A stretch of DNA of 64,000 nucleotides from Hortaea werneckii (lineage: Eukaryota > Ascomycota > Dothideomycetes > Mycosphaerellales > Teratosphaeriaceae): positions 1-64,000 of the forward strand of contig JBAOKB010000090.1 of NCBI GenBank assembly GCA_037044905.1, in the 5' to 3' direction. Both the position numbers and the translations under genes were made by a program. Shown here piece by piece: positions 31,960-46,171 of this stretch (position 1 is the first letter of the stretch; every line of letters begins with the position of its first letter). The notes under the pieces were generated by a model, which was not told where the DNA came from, searched no databases, and was given only the letters and a program-made list of their open reading frames with translations.

Positions 31960-34193
31960 GAAGCCTACTACAGTTAGATATCTAATATTTTAGTAGAAAT
32001 TCCGAGCTTTATTAAATGTCTAGTACTATTACATTACTTATTCTATACATATATTCTCTTTAATACTATATATAATACCTTACTTTATTAATAGTATCTT
32101 ATATAACTCTTTAGTATAATACCTTTAAAGTATTTTTGTATAATAATTTTAAGGTATAATTAGAGGGATTCCAAAATGCTCTAATAATAATAGCGTCTAT
32201 ATTTTATATATTACTTATACTATTATATATATTTCTTTAGATAGACTAAGTCCTAGACCTTAATTAATTTTAAAGCTAATTTCTTAATGTTATATAGACC
32301 TATAATATATATAATACTAATATAAAAAAATATATATACTATATATTTACTAAAGTAGCTTTAAATTATAATAGTATAGAATTAGAAAAGCTTCCCTATT
32401 ATATATACTAGATATTATAAACCCGCCTACTAAAAATATATAATATTTAGATTTATATAGCCTACTCTATTCTAGGCTAGTCTAGTACCTTAGCGCCTCG
32501 TAGTATATATAAGATATATATATAAAATTCTTCTAACTCCCTCTCTTTTTCTCTAGTAATAATTTAAGTAGTTATATTTTAGGCTATACTACGCGATATT
32601 TTTTACTCTACTACTATTTCTAATAGATAGTCTATACTTCTAGTAAGTTAGCTACCTCTTTAATATTATATAAGAAGCTAATAGAAAGTTAGTACTTTAC
32701 TAGTAGTAGAATAGCTAATAAAGAGGAATAAGACTTTAAGAGTTTAATCTAGCTAAAGTACTATATAATTTCTCCTAAGCTAAGAATATAAAAGAAGGAT
32801 AGGTCTAGAAATACTATAAGTAAATTAGTAGATTATCTAGTAGTAGAAGATAAGGCTTACTTACTTTAATATATATAGAAGTACTTAGCTACTTAGTCTT
32901 CTTCTAGTTTAAGATTACTAGTAGAAAAGTCTTAAACTTATAGTTATAGTTAATAAGAGCCTTCTCTATATAGATATAAGTAAAGAGAGAAGATAGAATA
33001 ATAGTAAGAGTAGTAGGCTAATTAACTAGCTATCTAGTTATAGTTAAAGGGTAAGAATCTAAAACTTTTAAAAAGACCTTATTTAGTAAGAAGTCTAATA
33101 AGAGAAGTATAGTAGAATTAGAGTTTACTACCTTAGTAGTAGAGTTTTCTCTTTCTATAAAAGTATATTAGTTAAGGTTAACTACTAGTACTATTATAAT
33201 ATACTACTTTAAAGAAGCTTTTAGTACTATAAGAGTAGATTATTACTAGCTTATATAATCCTTTAGCTATAACTACTAATAATACTAATAAAGTTAGTAA
33301 GATAAGTACTAAAATAGAAAAAGGCTAGCTAGAAGCTAGATTAAAAGGTAGAGCTAAAAAGTAAGGTATATAATAAAGAAAAGAGGAATATAGAAAAGAA
33401 ATAATACTTATTAATAATATACTAGCTATAGTATACTATTGCTCTAATAATAATATATATACTATAAATAATTATAAGACTAGAAGAAGTAACTAACTCC
33501 CTAGGCTATATCTAAAAATAAAGGAATAGCTATAGAATATCTAAAGTAAAGTAATAAGTAACTAGCTAGTTCTAAGGGAAGTAAATAAATATAAATACTA
33601 TTATAAGTTAAGTACTAGGGACTAGTACCCTTAAGAGAGAGGTAATTATAAGGCTACCTCTAAACTAGTAAAGTAGGAGTAAAGAACTAGTAGAGAGCTA
33701 GTACCTAAGGTAAAAGAGAGTTAGACTAGTAGGCCTAACTAAGCCTTAGTAGTAGTATTTTAAGGGGAGTATATATAGAGATTTAAGAGGTATAGAAAAG
33801 TTACTATTTAAATAGATAGTTACTATATTATTATTATATAACTCTATTATTATTCTATAAGTACTCTAATAACGCTCTAACTAGCTACCCTATCTATAGA
33901 CTAGCTTTATATAGACTTATAGTCTTAAATCTAAAGTAAAGTTTAAGAATATTTTATATATACTTAAAAAATATACTATTTCTTATAGAAAGTCTAGACT
34001 AGAAAAAGTTTACCTATATTAAATAATCTAGATCTTTACTAGAATTTATCTAAAGAAATACTCTATTAATAAAGACTATAATTTAGAACTAGCTCTATAA
34101 AATACTCTAGTTCTTTTTAGAATATTATATATAGAAACAAGTTATCTATTAAGAGCTATGTCTTTAAATATTACTTAACAATTAGTAACTTTA

Positions 34194-34199
<6 letters not shown>
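31960..34199. repeat. RIP-degraded AT-rich repeat block 2
   Basis: About 2.2 kb of TA-rich, CA/TG-poor sequence without open frames. 33911-33945 matches the reconstructed insertion site of the Gypsy element (10465-10474 joined to 17279 onward), so both blocks share a repeat family. The parent element is not identifiable by eye. Confidence 0.88.

Positions 34200-34262
<63 letters not shown>
34200..34262. repeat. Compound microsatellite (AT)n(CT)n
   Basis: About 16 AT units (34200-34232) followed by about 15 CT units (34233-34262), at the right edge of the RIP block. Confidence 0.97.
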
Positions 34263-34263
<1 letters not shown>

Positions 34264-34602
34264 AAAGATTCTTAAGAAATTGCTATCTCCTCTCCTCCTT
34301 TCTCTCTTTCCCCTCCTTACAAATGTGCCTAGGAGTAGCCTTATACTTTGTCCTTACTTTTTGTAGGTTCACGCGCAGTATGCCTCCGCTTCCCCCTTAC
34401 TTAGGCAACTCTATTACGATAACTTAATTTCTAAGCAGAAGCTACGAAGATGTATACATTCGCGAGAACAACGTAGCTACCAAACATTTTGATGGTTCCT
34501 CGTAATATTGTAAAGTTGCTAGACATAGATACGATTTCTCCGGTGTTAACAATCTGTGCCTACAACGCTAGCTAGTACGACTCCTTGGGATAGTGACGAG
34601 GC

Positions 34603-35659
34603 ATGGCTTCCGAAGAAACCGATGGCAGAGGCGTACTGCGCACGTCTGATAACCTCCTTGTATGCAATGGATGCGGCACACAGTACTCAAGCAGCTCTAG
34701 CAAGGAGGAATGCGCCATCTGCGACGATGCTCGGCAGTTCGTTCCGCCTGGAGGCCAGAGCTTTACGACACTAGCAGAGATGAGAAAGAAGTATAAGAAC
34801 GAGTGGTGGCAAGACGCTGTGAATGAAAAGATCTGGTTTTGTCAAACCGTACCGCAGGCAAGATGAGCCGTCAGAGTATTGGGCTCTCGGTGAGCACAGC
34901 TAATGACTTGGACAGTTCTCAGTTGGCGAGCGCTTCGAGATCATCCGAACAGAATCGGGTAATGTTATGTGGGACATGATCGCTTTGCTTGATCAGCCGA
35001 CAGTTGACAAGGCCAGTCATTGTACAAACGCCTTTATGATGACCAAAGCTGACGTCTCAAAGATCAACGAATTGGGCGGCATCAAAGCCATCGTTATCTC
35101 CCACCCACACTACTATACCACATGGGCCGACTGGTCGCGCAGCTTCAACTGCCCTGTCTTTCTCGGCGCACCCGACAAGAGGTGGGTGCAGCGCCGAGAT
35201 GCATTTGGGGCTGACCTCCGCTTCCTTGAGGAAGCATATACCCGTATCCTGCCGGATGAGATCGATGGCGTGACAGCCATTCTTACCGGCGGCCACTTTG
35301 ATGGCTCGCTTCTCTTGCATTGGGAGTATCAGCTTTTCATAGCAGACACCATCCTCGCAACGCCGAGTGGTGTAAATCCAGAGCCGGGCAAAGACGGTGT
35401 GGTGAGCTTCACTTTCATGTGGAGTATTGCCAATCGCATCCCGATGCAGCCAGAGGCTGTGTTGAAGATCTGGGAACGAGTTCGTCATCTGGACTTCCAT
35501 ACTGCATTTGGTGCGTTCAAAGGGCAGGACATACGAACCGTGAACAACGAAGGTCCAAGAGAGACTGGAGGCGTGAAGGGAAGGCTATTACAGAGTATGA
35601 AGATTTATGTCAAAGCTATGGGGTGGGATGCTCACTCTATTCTGGAGGAGGAGCTTTAG
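34603..35659 (+). CDS. Metallo-beta-lactamase-fold hydrolase, two exons with a GC-AG intron
   Basis: Exons 34603-34857 and 34916-35659 give 332 aa in frame. The intron begins GCAAGA after CAG and ends GACAG, with a GCTAATGAC branch-like site, making it a GC-AG intron; joining there gives the expected VPQFSVGERF. No GT site nearby keeps the frame. The N-terminus has a short Cys4 ribbon (CNGCGTQY...CAIC). The second exon contains the metal box SHPHYYTTW (HxH without the usual DH) and later LTGGHFDGSLLLHW and IADTI, typical of fungal MBL-fold proteins of unknown substrate. Cytosolic, no signal peptide. Confidence 0.82.
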
Positions 35660-36708
35660 GTATGTGCAATATGCCACGCAGATCGCGCTCATTTTGGAGA
35701 GTAGTCCATTTCTCTCGTTACAATCATCTCCCAAATTGGCCCCGTCTGTTGCGCCTCTCTATTGTACCTTTAAAGTGCGCCTAGAATGGAAGGCTCCAAA
35801 GACGATTGCATGTGCCGACAGCGCGATGCTTGCAAGGCTACGTTACATACATTCTTATAAAGACCCTTTGCGTTCCAAAGCTCAACGGATACGTGACCGT
35901 TTGCTCGTGCGTAATGACACTACAGTACATTGTGGAGCCAACGCGCTGTGGTATAAGACATATGGTCTGCGTCGACCGGCTCCACTTTTGGTGGAGTTGT
36001 ACTACATAGTATCGAAGTGCTATGTCTTGTTCAAATCTTGACAACATAGAGCTTGGCGTCGCATGGATTCGACGTGTGCCGAACAGCCAGACTGTAGTCC
36101 GAAAAAGCCGCACATCTAAACTTACGGCTTCGCTACTTTATTGGTAGCCTTACCACAGTGGAGTTCTATCGTCTCTCGATCGCATACAGCGGCGTTGTTC
36201 TCGGCGAGCCTCAGCGCCATTCTAATCCAAAAAGGCAGGTAGCAAGGAAAGCAAGCTGCCATAGGACGGCAGAAACGGCAAATCGGCAAGAGAGAAAGTC
36301 GTATTGCGGATACTTATGAAGGGTTTTGCGTCGTGTGGTGACCTGCGGCATGACAACTCCCAAACCATTCGGGGTTATTCTTGGGGATTTGATTCGCTGC
36401 ACAGCCTTCTCTCCCCGCGCTCCGCGATTATCCCCACGTGCCTGTGGATTTGACTGTGGGGTCCGGCCTTACTTTGGACTCGCCTTAGCATTCGCACAAG
36501 AAAAGCTTGAGTCTGCTTCGTCATTGGCGTCAGTTTGCGAGCGGAGCTGCTGCAAAACGCTGTTGAGGTCGATCGGATGGATCATGAAGGAGGCTTGTCC
36601 TGGCGACATGCAGCTTGAAATCGGGCGAGGTACAAATAGCCAGGCCTTCTACTCAAGCAAGACTTTCCCGACTCTTACTCTCTTACGCCAGAGCTTTCAT
36701 TTGACATC
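35660..36708. promoter_or_regulatory. Intergenic region with clustered CreA-type sites before the alpha-glucosidase
   Basis: About 1 kb without a supported gene. Three SYGGRG sequences (the carbon-catabolite repressor CreA consensus) fall within 49 bp: GCGGGG on the minus strand at 36413-36418, GTGGGG on the minus strand at 36432-36437, and GTGGGG on the plus strand at 36456-36461. A CACGTG E-box lies at 36435-36440. They are 250-300 bp upstream of the alpha-glucosidase ATG, as expected for a glucose-repressed gene. The consensus is short, so chance is possible. Confidence 0.45.
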
Positions 36709-40256
<3,548 letters not shown>

Positions 40257-40556
40257 AGAACAGGGAGAAAGATTCGCCTGTGACGCTGGCGAGATCAGAT
40301 CTGAGATGAGTATATGAAGGCAGAATGATTTGTACGAAGTGAATTGGATCATGAAGGATCTTTCATACCAGAAGTCGAACTCATCAAATTTTATTCCCAT
40401 GAATCCAACTTTTAAGCAAGTGTGAATATATGTGCGCTGAACACCAGAACACCTCGCTTGAAAGACGTGCATTAAAGCAAACCACTCTTCTTCATCCCAT
40501 TCCACATTTTTATCACAAATCGTACTTCTCCTTCCAATCTCGGTAGACTTCATCAA

Positions 40557-41993
40557 TCAAACGTTCTCGAACTCAAGCTCATCGTCATCTTCGTCGCTCG
40601 CCTCTCGTGAAGCTTCCGCAGGCGTAGCTCCGGCTCTGGACTCGGCTGTACCATTCTCTTGAGGCGCAGAAGAAGGCTCCTGGTCGACACGAGGTCTCTT
40701 TGCACTTCGTTCGTCGTCCCTGAAAGCACCTCCTTCCCCAACAGCAGTGGGTGCGACAGCATCATCCTCGGCCGGTCTCTTATTCCCACTCTCTGCTCCA
40801 GGACCATTTGACGTGGGACCATCCCCATTGGTAGCCGGTGCGGAAATACCACCGACATCTTCAAATTCGTCGTCCTCTTCCTCCTCCTCCTCTTCATCAT
40901 CTTCTTCCTCAGCCGCCTTCTTCGCAGCTTCCTCCTGCGCCTTCTGCATCTCAGCCCAGTAAGCGGCCATCATCTCTTCCTCTCCACCACCAGCCGCAGG
41001 TTTCTTCTCGTCGTCCTCTTCCTTCAGAGCGCCACCCTGGTGCGCTTCCCGCATCAACCTCTCCTTCTCCTCCTTTGCACCTACCGCCGTAATGTCACCC
41101 GAGACAGTACTCTTCGCGATCCAGTCAGGCAGCATGTTCTGTCTCGCCTCCTTCTCCCGTCTAGCCTGGGCATCAGCCTCGGCATTGGCACGTTTGACGT
41201 CCTCGTCGCTTTGAAGGGAGACCGTAAGCTTTTCAGGCTTCATCTCCAGACCCTTGGAAGACTGCAAGCCATGACGCGGGAGATCGACGACCTCGGTGCG
41301 TGTCTGGCCTGGGTCCGCACCGGCTCTCACGATAGGTTTTTGCTTAGCTAATGCAGACTCGAAGTCGTTTTCGGGCACAGTCTCCCCATCAACCATTTGG
41401 AGAAGTCGCAGGATGCCTTCGAGTTGATTATTCAGCCGTTTGACACCCTCGTTCGCGTGGTTCTTGGCATCTTCCTCAATCTCGTCGACCAAGTGGGCGC
41501 AGCGCGGACATTTGAATAGGCCAGTGGAGTAGTCGACACGGTCCATAACTTCCATATACGTCCATTGCGCCTTGCACTGCGGACAGTTGAGATCTTTCTT
41601 TTCCGTCGTCGGGGCGCTGTCGGCCTCGATTTTCTGATTCAGCTTGTGCGTCCGCCATTTGATGGCATCGATGGCGCGGTGAAAGTTCAAATAGTACCAG
41701 TCCTTGCTGGTCAGACGTTCTTTGCCGGGACCTTGGACGGTGCCGGCGCCGCCGTAGAAGCTGCCAGTGCCATCGGTACGGCGCTCGGAGCGGGTTTGGA
41801 TGGTTACTAGGCCGTCTTCCTTGAGCCGGCCGCAGAGCTTCCGCAGCGCTTTGGGTTGAAGGTTAAGGACATGGGCCAGGTCGGAGTCGGAGAGGGTACT
41901 GTGGATGATTAAGGCTTCAATGACGAGGATGTGTTCGGTCGGGTAGAAGGCGCGGGCGACGGTGCGGAGGAGGTCGGTCGCGGTGGAAGCCAT
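40557..41993 (-). CDS. TFA1: Transcription initiation factor TFIIE alpha subunit
   Basis: A single-exon ORF; the ATG at 41993 (MASTATDLLRTVARAFY) gives 478 aa. The open frame extends to 42155, but that extra part is low-complexity and unlike the family. The N-terminus is a winged helix (LSDSDLAHVLNLQPKALRKLCGRL), then a Cys4 zinc ribbon (CPQC...CPRC, about residues 125-155). The C-terminal half is charged, with an acidic run EEEDDEEEEEEEDDEFEDVGG and an acidic tail. It is the large subunit of TFIIE, which recruits TFIIH to RNA polymerase II preinitiation complexes. It is divergent from PUS1, with 432 bp between starts. Confidence 0.92.
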   Translation of the reverse strand: MASTATDLLRTVARAFYPTEHILVIEALIIHSTLSDSDLAHVLNLQPKALRKLCGRLKEDGLVTIQTRSERRTDGTGSFYGGAGTVQGPGKERLTSKDWYYLNFHRAIDAIKWRTHKLNQKIEADSAPTTEKKDLNCPQCKAQWTYMEVMDRVDYSTGLFKCPRCAHLVDEIEEDAKNHANEGVKRLNNQLEGILRLLQMVDGETVPENDFESALAKQKPIVRAGADPGQTRTEVVDLPRHGLQSSKGLEMKPEKLTVSLQSDEDVKRANAEADAQARREKEARQNMLPDWIAKSTVSGDITAVGAKEEKERLMREAHQGGALKEEDDEKKPAAGGGEEEMMAAYWAEMQKAQEEAAKKAAEEEDDEEEEEEEDDEFEDVGGISAPATNGDGPTSNGPGAESGNKRPAEDDAVAPTAVGEGGAFRDDERSAKRPRVDQEPSSAPQENGTAESRAGATPAEASREASDEDDDELEFENV

Positions 41994-42425
41994 AGTCGAT
42001 GCAGCCAGGAGATGAGTGATATGGCCGAGTGGAGGGACAGCGGGGATGCAGGCGCAATTAAGCGCTGCGAGAGGAGATGCCTTGTCGGATCGAGGGAGTG
42101 GGAGGAGTGAGAGGGACAGTACAGTAGGTGAGGTGGTGAAGGGTGTGACTTGCAAGTCGCAAGGCGCACATATAGGTACGTAGCGGTTGGTACTTCAGCG
42201 ACGGCACACGGCGACGAGAAGCGGCTTGGACGGATAGATCCGCCTCCACAGATCCAAACAGCCGGGAAAGCTTAATGCTCCAAGTTGCTCCACTCGAGCT
42301 TCGCAGTCTGAATTTGCTGCTGCCGGCCGAGCTGTGACTTCAAAAGCTGCCGCCACGCTCCACCGCTCACTCCTCCAATCCGCTCACCACCGCTTGGCCT
42401 CCATGAGACCAGCTGCCACGCCATC
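41994..42425. promoter_or_regulatory. Bidirectional promoter region TFA1/PUS1
   Basis: 432 bp between the start codons of two divergent housekeeping genes. It must contain both core promoters. No clear TATA box; short pyrimidine-rich runs are present. No other gene fits. Confidence 0.55.
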
Positions 42426-44596
42426 ATGGACCATTCAACCGCCATTCTGGAAGATGCTAACCAAGCCGTCCAGGCTGCCGAATCCGCGCAGAATACTCCC
42501 GCGACTACCGACAGCAAATCCGAGCCAATGGAGCCGAGTGAGGCAGCTCCACCGACCGGCAACACCTACGACGAAGAGCGCAAGTCCAATGATCGCAAGC
42601 GCAAGGCCGATTTCCCAAGCGACAGGCAAGCCTTCGGCAGCCGCGGAAAGGACGGTGGAGGCGGAAGAGGTGGACGTAACGACGGTAAGCGCCATAAGAA
42701 AGGCGATCTGGGAAGAGGGGAGTATTTGTACGTCAGCGTCCTTTTCAGACCTTGCAGGTGCACACGACTGACAAAAGCTGACACAGCCGCAACGACCCAG
42801 ACAAGCGCGCCCGCACCGAAGCCAGTCGTCAGAAGCGCGACCAGGAAGGCGGCAGCGGTAATGGCAACGCCACCACATACGGCACCACATTCAGCCAAGA
42901 AGAGATTGACGCAGAAGGCCGCAAACCGAAGCGCAAGGTCGCTGTCCTAATCGGCTACTCTGGCACAGGCTACAAGGGCATGCAGATTACCCCGCATGAA
43001 GAGACCATTGAAGGAGATTTGTTCAAAGCCTTCGTCAAGGCGGGAGCAATCAGCAAGGCCAACGCCGATGATCCAAAGAAGGCCAGCCTAGTTCGTTGCG
43101 CTAGGACTGACAAGGGCGTGCATGCTGCCGGCAACATGATCTCTCTAAAGCTGATCGTGGAAGAGGACGATATTGTAGAGAAGATCAATGCAGCGCTGAG
43201 CCCGCAAATCCGCGTCTGGGGTATCGAAAGAACAATTGGTAGCTTCAGCTGTTACCAGGCTTGTGACTCGCGCTGGTATGAGTATCTAATCCCCTCACAC
43301 GCATTCCTGCCGCCACACCCGAGCTCATGGCTTGCGAAGAAGCTCGAGGAGATAGCAGATCAGACCGGAGACCGCGAAGCCTACGAGAGCAGGCAGGCGG
43401 AGGTACGAGGGTATTGGGAGAAGGTAGATGAGGAGTACATCAAACCAATTCTGGAGTCGATCGACGAGGATATCCGATTCGATGTGGTCAAGGCATTGCA
43501 AGGAGAAGAAGAGGCGAGCGCCAAAGCAGCGAGGGCTGAAGCCGACGTGGATCAGAATGTGAAGGCTGGCAAAGGCGTGGGTGGTGTCAAGCGTGGACGC
43601 GAGGCCGAGGGCCAAGACGGAAAGGAGGAGAAGACGGAGGAAGCCGCTATTATCATCAATGAACCCGCCGTCGCACGTCCTGCGCCTGTCGATGACACGC
43701 CTGCAGCTACTGCGCCGAAAGAGGAGCCTGAAGCAGTGGTCGAGGGTATGGTAGACTCCTCTGCATCTATGCGGATGAAGCAAGAAGCGGAAAAATCGAA
43801 TGCAGAAAAGGGCCTCACGCCATCAGGCAAGCCGCTGCTCTCACCCGAAGAGTTTGACCGCCAGCAACGTCTGCGAGCTGCGACGAAGAAACTGCGCAAT
43901 GCATACGTTTCCGCTAAGCGCGCTTACCGCATACCAGAGCAGCGTGTCAAGCGCATCCAGGATGCCCTCTCGAAATACAAAGGAACGAAGAACTACCACA
44001 ACTTTACCATCCAGAAGACCTTCCGGGATCCAAGTGCGAAGAGATTCATCAAGTCTTTCATAGTCAATCCGAAGCCAATTCTGATCAAAGGCAAAGGTGG
44101 CGAGGGCGATGACGGCGAGGTGGTTGAAACCGAGTGGCTGAGCATGAAGGTGCATGGGCAGAGTTTCATGATGCACCAGATCCGGAAAATGATCGGCATG
44201 GTCACTCTCCTCGTGCGCTGCGGTAGCAATCTTTCCACGCTCGACGCCTCGATGCAAGAGGAGAAGTTCTCTATCCCGAAGGTTCCCGGCCTGGGTCTTC
44301 TGCTCGAGCGTCCGGTGTTCGACTCATACAACGACATCCAGGCTCCGAAGCATGGTAGGGATCAATTACGCTTCGACAAGTATGAAGAGGCTATGGAGGA
44401 GTTCAAGCAGCGGGAGATTTACCAGAGGATCTTCCGGGAAGAAGAGGAAAAGAATGAGTTTGGGCGGTTCTTCAACCATGTCGACAACTTCAAGGAGCCA
44501 TACTTCCTTTATGTGACGAGCAAGGGTCTGGAGGCGACGAAGCGACAGAAGGGCGGCGAGGATGCAGCTCCTGGGGCTGAAAAGGAGGAGTCGTAG
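42426..44596 (+). CDS. PUS1: tRNA pseudouridine synthase PUS1, two exons
   Basis: Exons 42426-42727 and 42787-44596 (59-nt intron GTACGT...CACAG) give 703 aa. A disordered basic N-terminus (RKRKADFPSD, GGRNDGKRHKKGD) can serve as a nuclear signal. The TruA-type fold starts at VAVLIGYSGTGYKGMQ. Catalytic D209 lies in CARTDKGVHAAGN, and the C-terminal module is FMMHQIRKMIGM. A charged insert of about 130 residues (EEEASAKAAR to RMKQEAEK) splits the domain, as in other fungal Pus1 proteins. It isomerises several uridines in tRNAs and some other RNAs in the nucleus. Confidence 0.93.
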
Positions 44597-44918
44597 GACA
44601 TGAAGGGATCGATGTTTTCGTAAAGTCAGCAGCCGCGCTGCGCGCGCTACTCGGCGTTTTGTCGCTGCAATGCACAAACTGTATGCAGCAAGCTGTACTC
44701 TCCCGCGACGTCTTGGGAGCAGCGTTTGCAAGCAAGCAAAGCAAAGCATTGTGCATGGCTTTGCGACAGTGGATGGGTAAATCATGACATAGCATCTGAA
44801 CTAGCCATCTTGTACACTTTCAAATCTCAGCGATCCCTGGGCCTCACTCTGCTCCTGGAGTGTTTGAGAATATAACTTGGCACATCAGCTTCCTGCCACT
44901 CAAGGGCAGCATTAGACA
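44597..44918. other. Intergenic, nothing recognised
   Basis: 322 bp between PUS1 and the small membrane protein. No supported feature. Confidence 0.5.
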
Positions 44919-45533
44919 ATGGACCAAGCAGCACTGCTCGGTGCCCTGGCAGTTCCAATCATGGTTGTCTTATTGCTCCTACTGAGTTGGCACTGCTGCT
45001 GTCGCCATGCCAAATCACATCGTCGAAAAGACGACAGGATCGGTAGCGACACTTCAGGGCCTTCATACGCAAGCGATTCAACTTATCGCTCCTACGGTAG
45101 ACCAAATGTACCAGCGCCTGCCTACTTTGCGCAAGGAAACGCCATTCCTCCAGCAACTGGAATTCATGGTTATCAGCCTCAAGCCCCTGTCTTCAACAAC
45201 CCGCAACCACAAGCTTATCTCTATGGCGTGCCGCTCCGCATGCCCGGACGAACAGGCCAGGAAAACATCCTCCGTGCACCACAACCAATTTATAATCCCG
45301 TCGCGGCTGCCCGAAGCATGAGATACGGATATCCGCCACCACATACCACTCCCACACCTGGAAGAAGGAATTCTCGAAGACCGAGAGGAAGGGGTCGGAG
45401 TGCCGCGAGACGGGCGGGTAGCGTGACGCCGTCTTCCACAAGTAGTGAATGGAGTCGACCACCTTTCCCATTCCCACCTTATGCGACTGTTGAGGATGAG
45501 GTTGAATGGATGAGTGCGAGGTCTGCTGCTTGA
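44919..45533 (+). CDS. Small single-pass membrane protein, hypothetical
   Basis: A 204-aa ORF, not recognised by family. One N-terminal transmembrane segment (AVPIMVVLLLLLSW, about residues 10-24) is followed immediately by CCCRH, cysteines suited to palmitoylation, then a basic stretch (KSHRRKDDR). The rest is Pro/Gln/Tyr-rich and disordered, ending in an Arg-rich part (RRNSRRPRGRGRSAARR) and SRPPFPFPPYATVEDEVEWM. This looks like a fungal type of short membrane-anchored, proline-rich protein. No function can be assigned. Confidence 0.62.
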   Translation: MDQAALLGALAVPIMVVLLLLLSWHCCCRHAKSHRRKDDRIGSDTSGPSYASDSTYRSYGRPNVPAPAYFAQGNAIPPATGIHGYQPQAPVFNNPQPQAYLYGVPLRMPGRTGQENILRAPQPIYNPVAAARSMRYGYPPPHTTPTPGRRNSRRPRGRGRSAARRAGSVTPSSTSSEWSRPPFPFPPYATVEDEVEWMSARSAA

Positions 45534-46171
45534 CTTTCTTTTTTTTCTTCCTTTTTCGATTTCAAAATAAGTCTTCTTTGGCAAACTCGGAAGTTCAGAA
45601 GTTGGCAAGTAGACGTGTTCTGTCGTGAAGAAGAGGGGGTAGGCTAGTAGGGGAAGGGCAGTACTTGCAAGGAAGATCAAGACGGCGGAGGTTGCGGGAA
45701 GGGATTGGGAGGTCAATTGGCAAGCATCAACGAGGTTGATCGTGCGGAGAGAATGCGGAGAGCACATTGCAAACGAGCAAAATATCCATATTCGTGCTCT
45801 GTGTCAAGATCTTATGTAAAGGGTTCAGGTAGGTCGTCAAAAGAGGGCAGGATGATGGAAACGTTCCCCAAAGTTTCATAACACTTGCAATTCTTCATAC
45901 AACAAGCCGCTGAAGTTGGAATCGCAAGCTTAATTACGAGCTAAGATATGACCTTCATATCAAGCCCCGTCCAATAAAACCTGTGAATGCCACATGTTCA
46001 AGCCTTCCGAGCTAGAACCTGACCGATGAGGCCAAAGGTTCACCATCCAACACCTCGCTAAATAAACATGATACCCCAATTTGAGGCCGTGCAATCGCAC
46101 AACCATCATCAATCCGTCATGCCGTTGAACAATCCCGATACTTGACGCCGACAAATCACTCAAACATCATT
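45534..46171. other. Convergent intergenic region, nothing recognised
   Basis: 638 bp between two convergent genes. It starts with a T-rich run (45537-45560) that may aid 3'-end formation. No supported gene. Confidence 0.5.

Noticed and set aside
34200..34262. AT/CT microsatellite as a functional element
   Set aside because: A simple-sequence repeat at the edge of a RIP block with no sign of function.
35607..36041. 144-aa ORF after the metallo-beta-lactamase-fold gene
   Set aside because: It overlaps the 3' end of that gene in another frame and has no recognisable motif.
41994..42155. N-terminal extension of TFIIE-alpha to 42155
   Set aside because: The added 54 residues are low-complexity and unlike the family, whose start matches the ATG at 41993.
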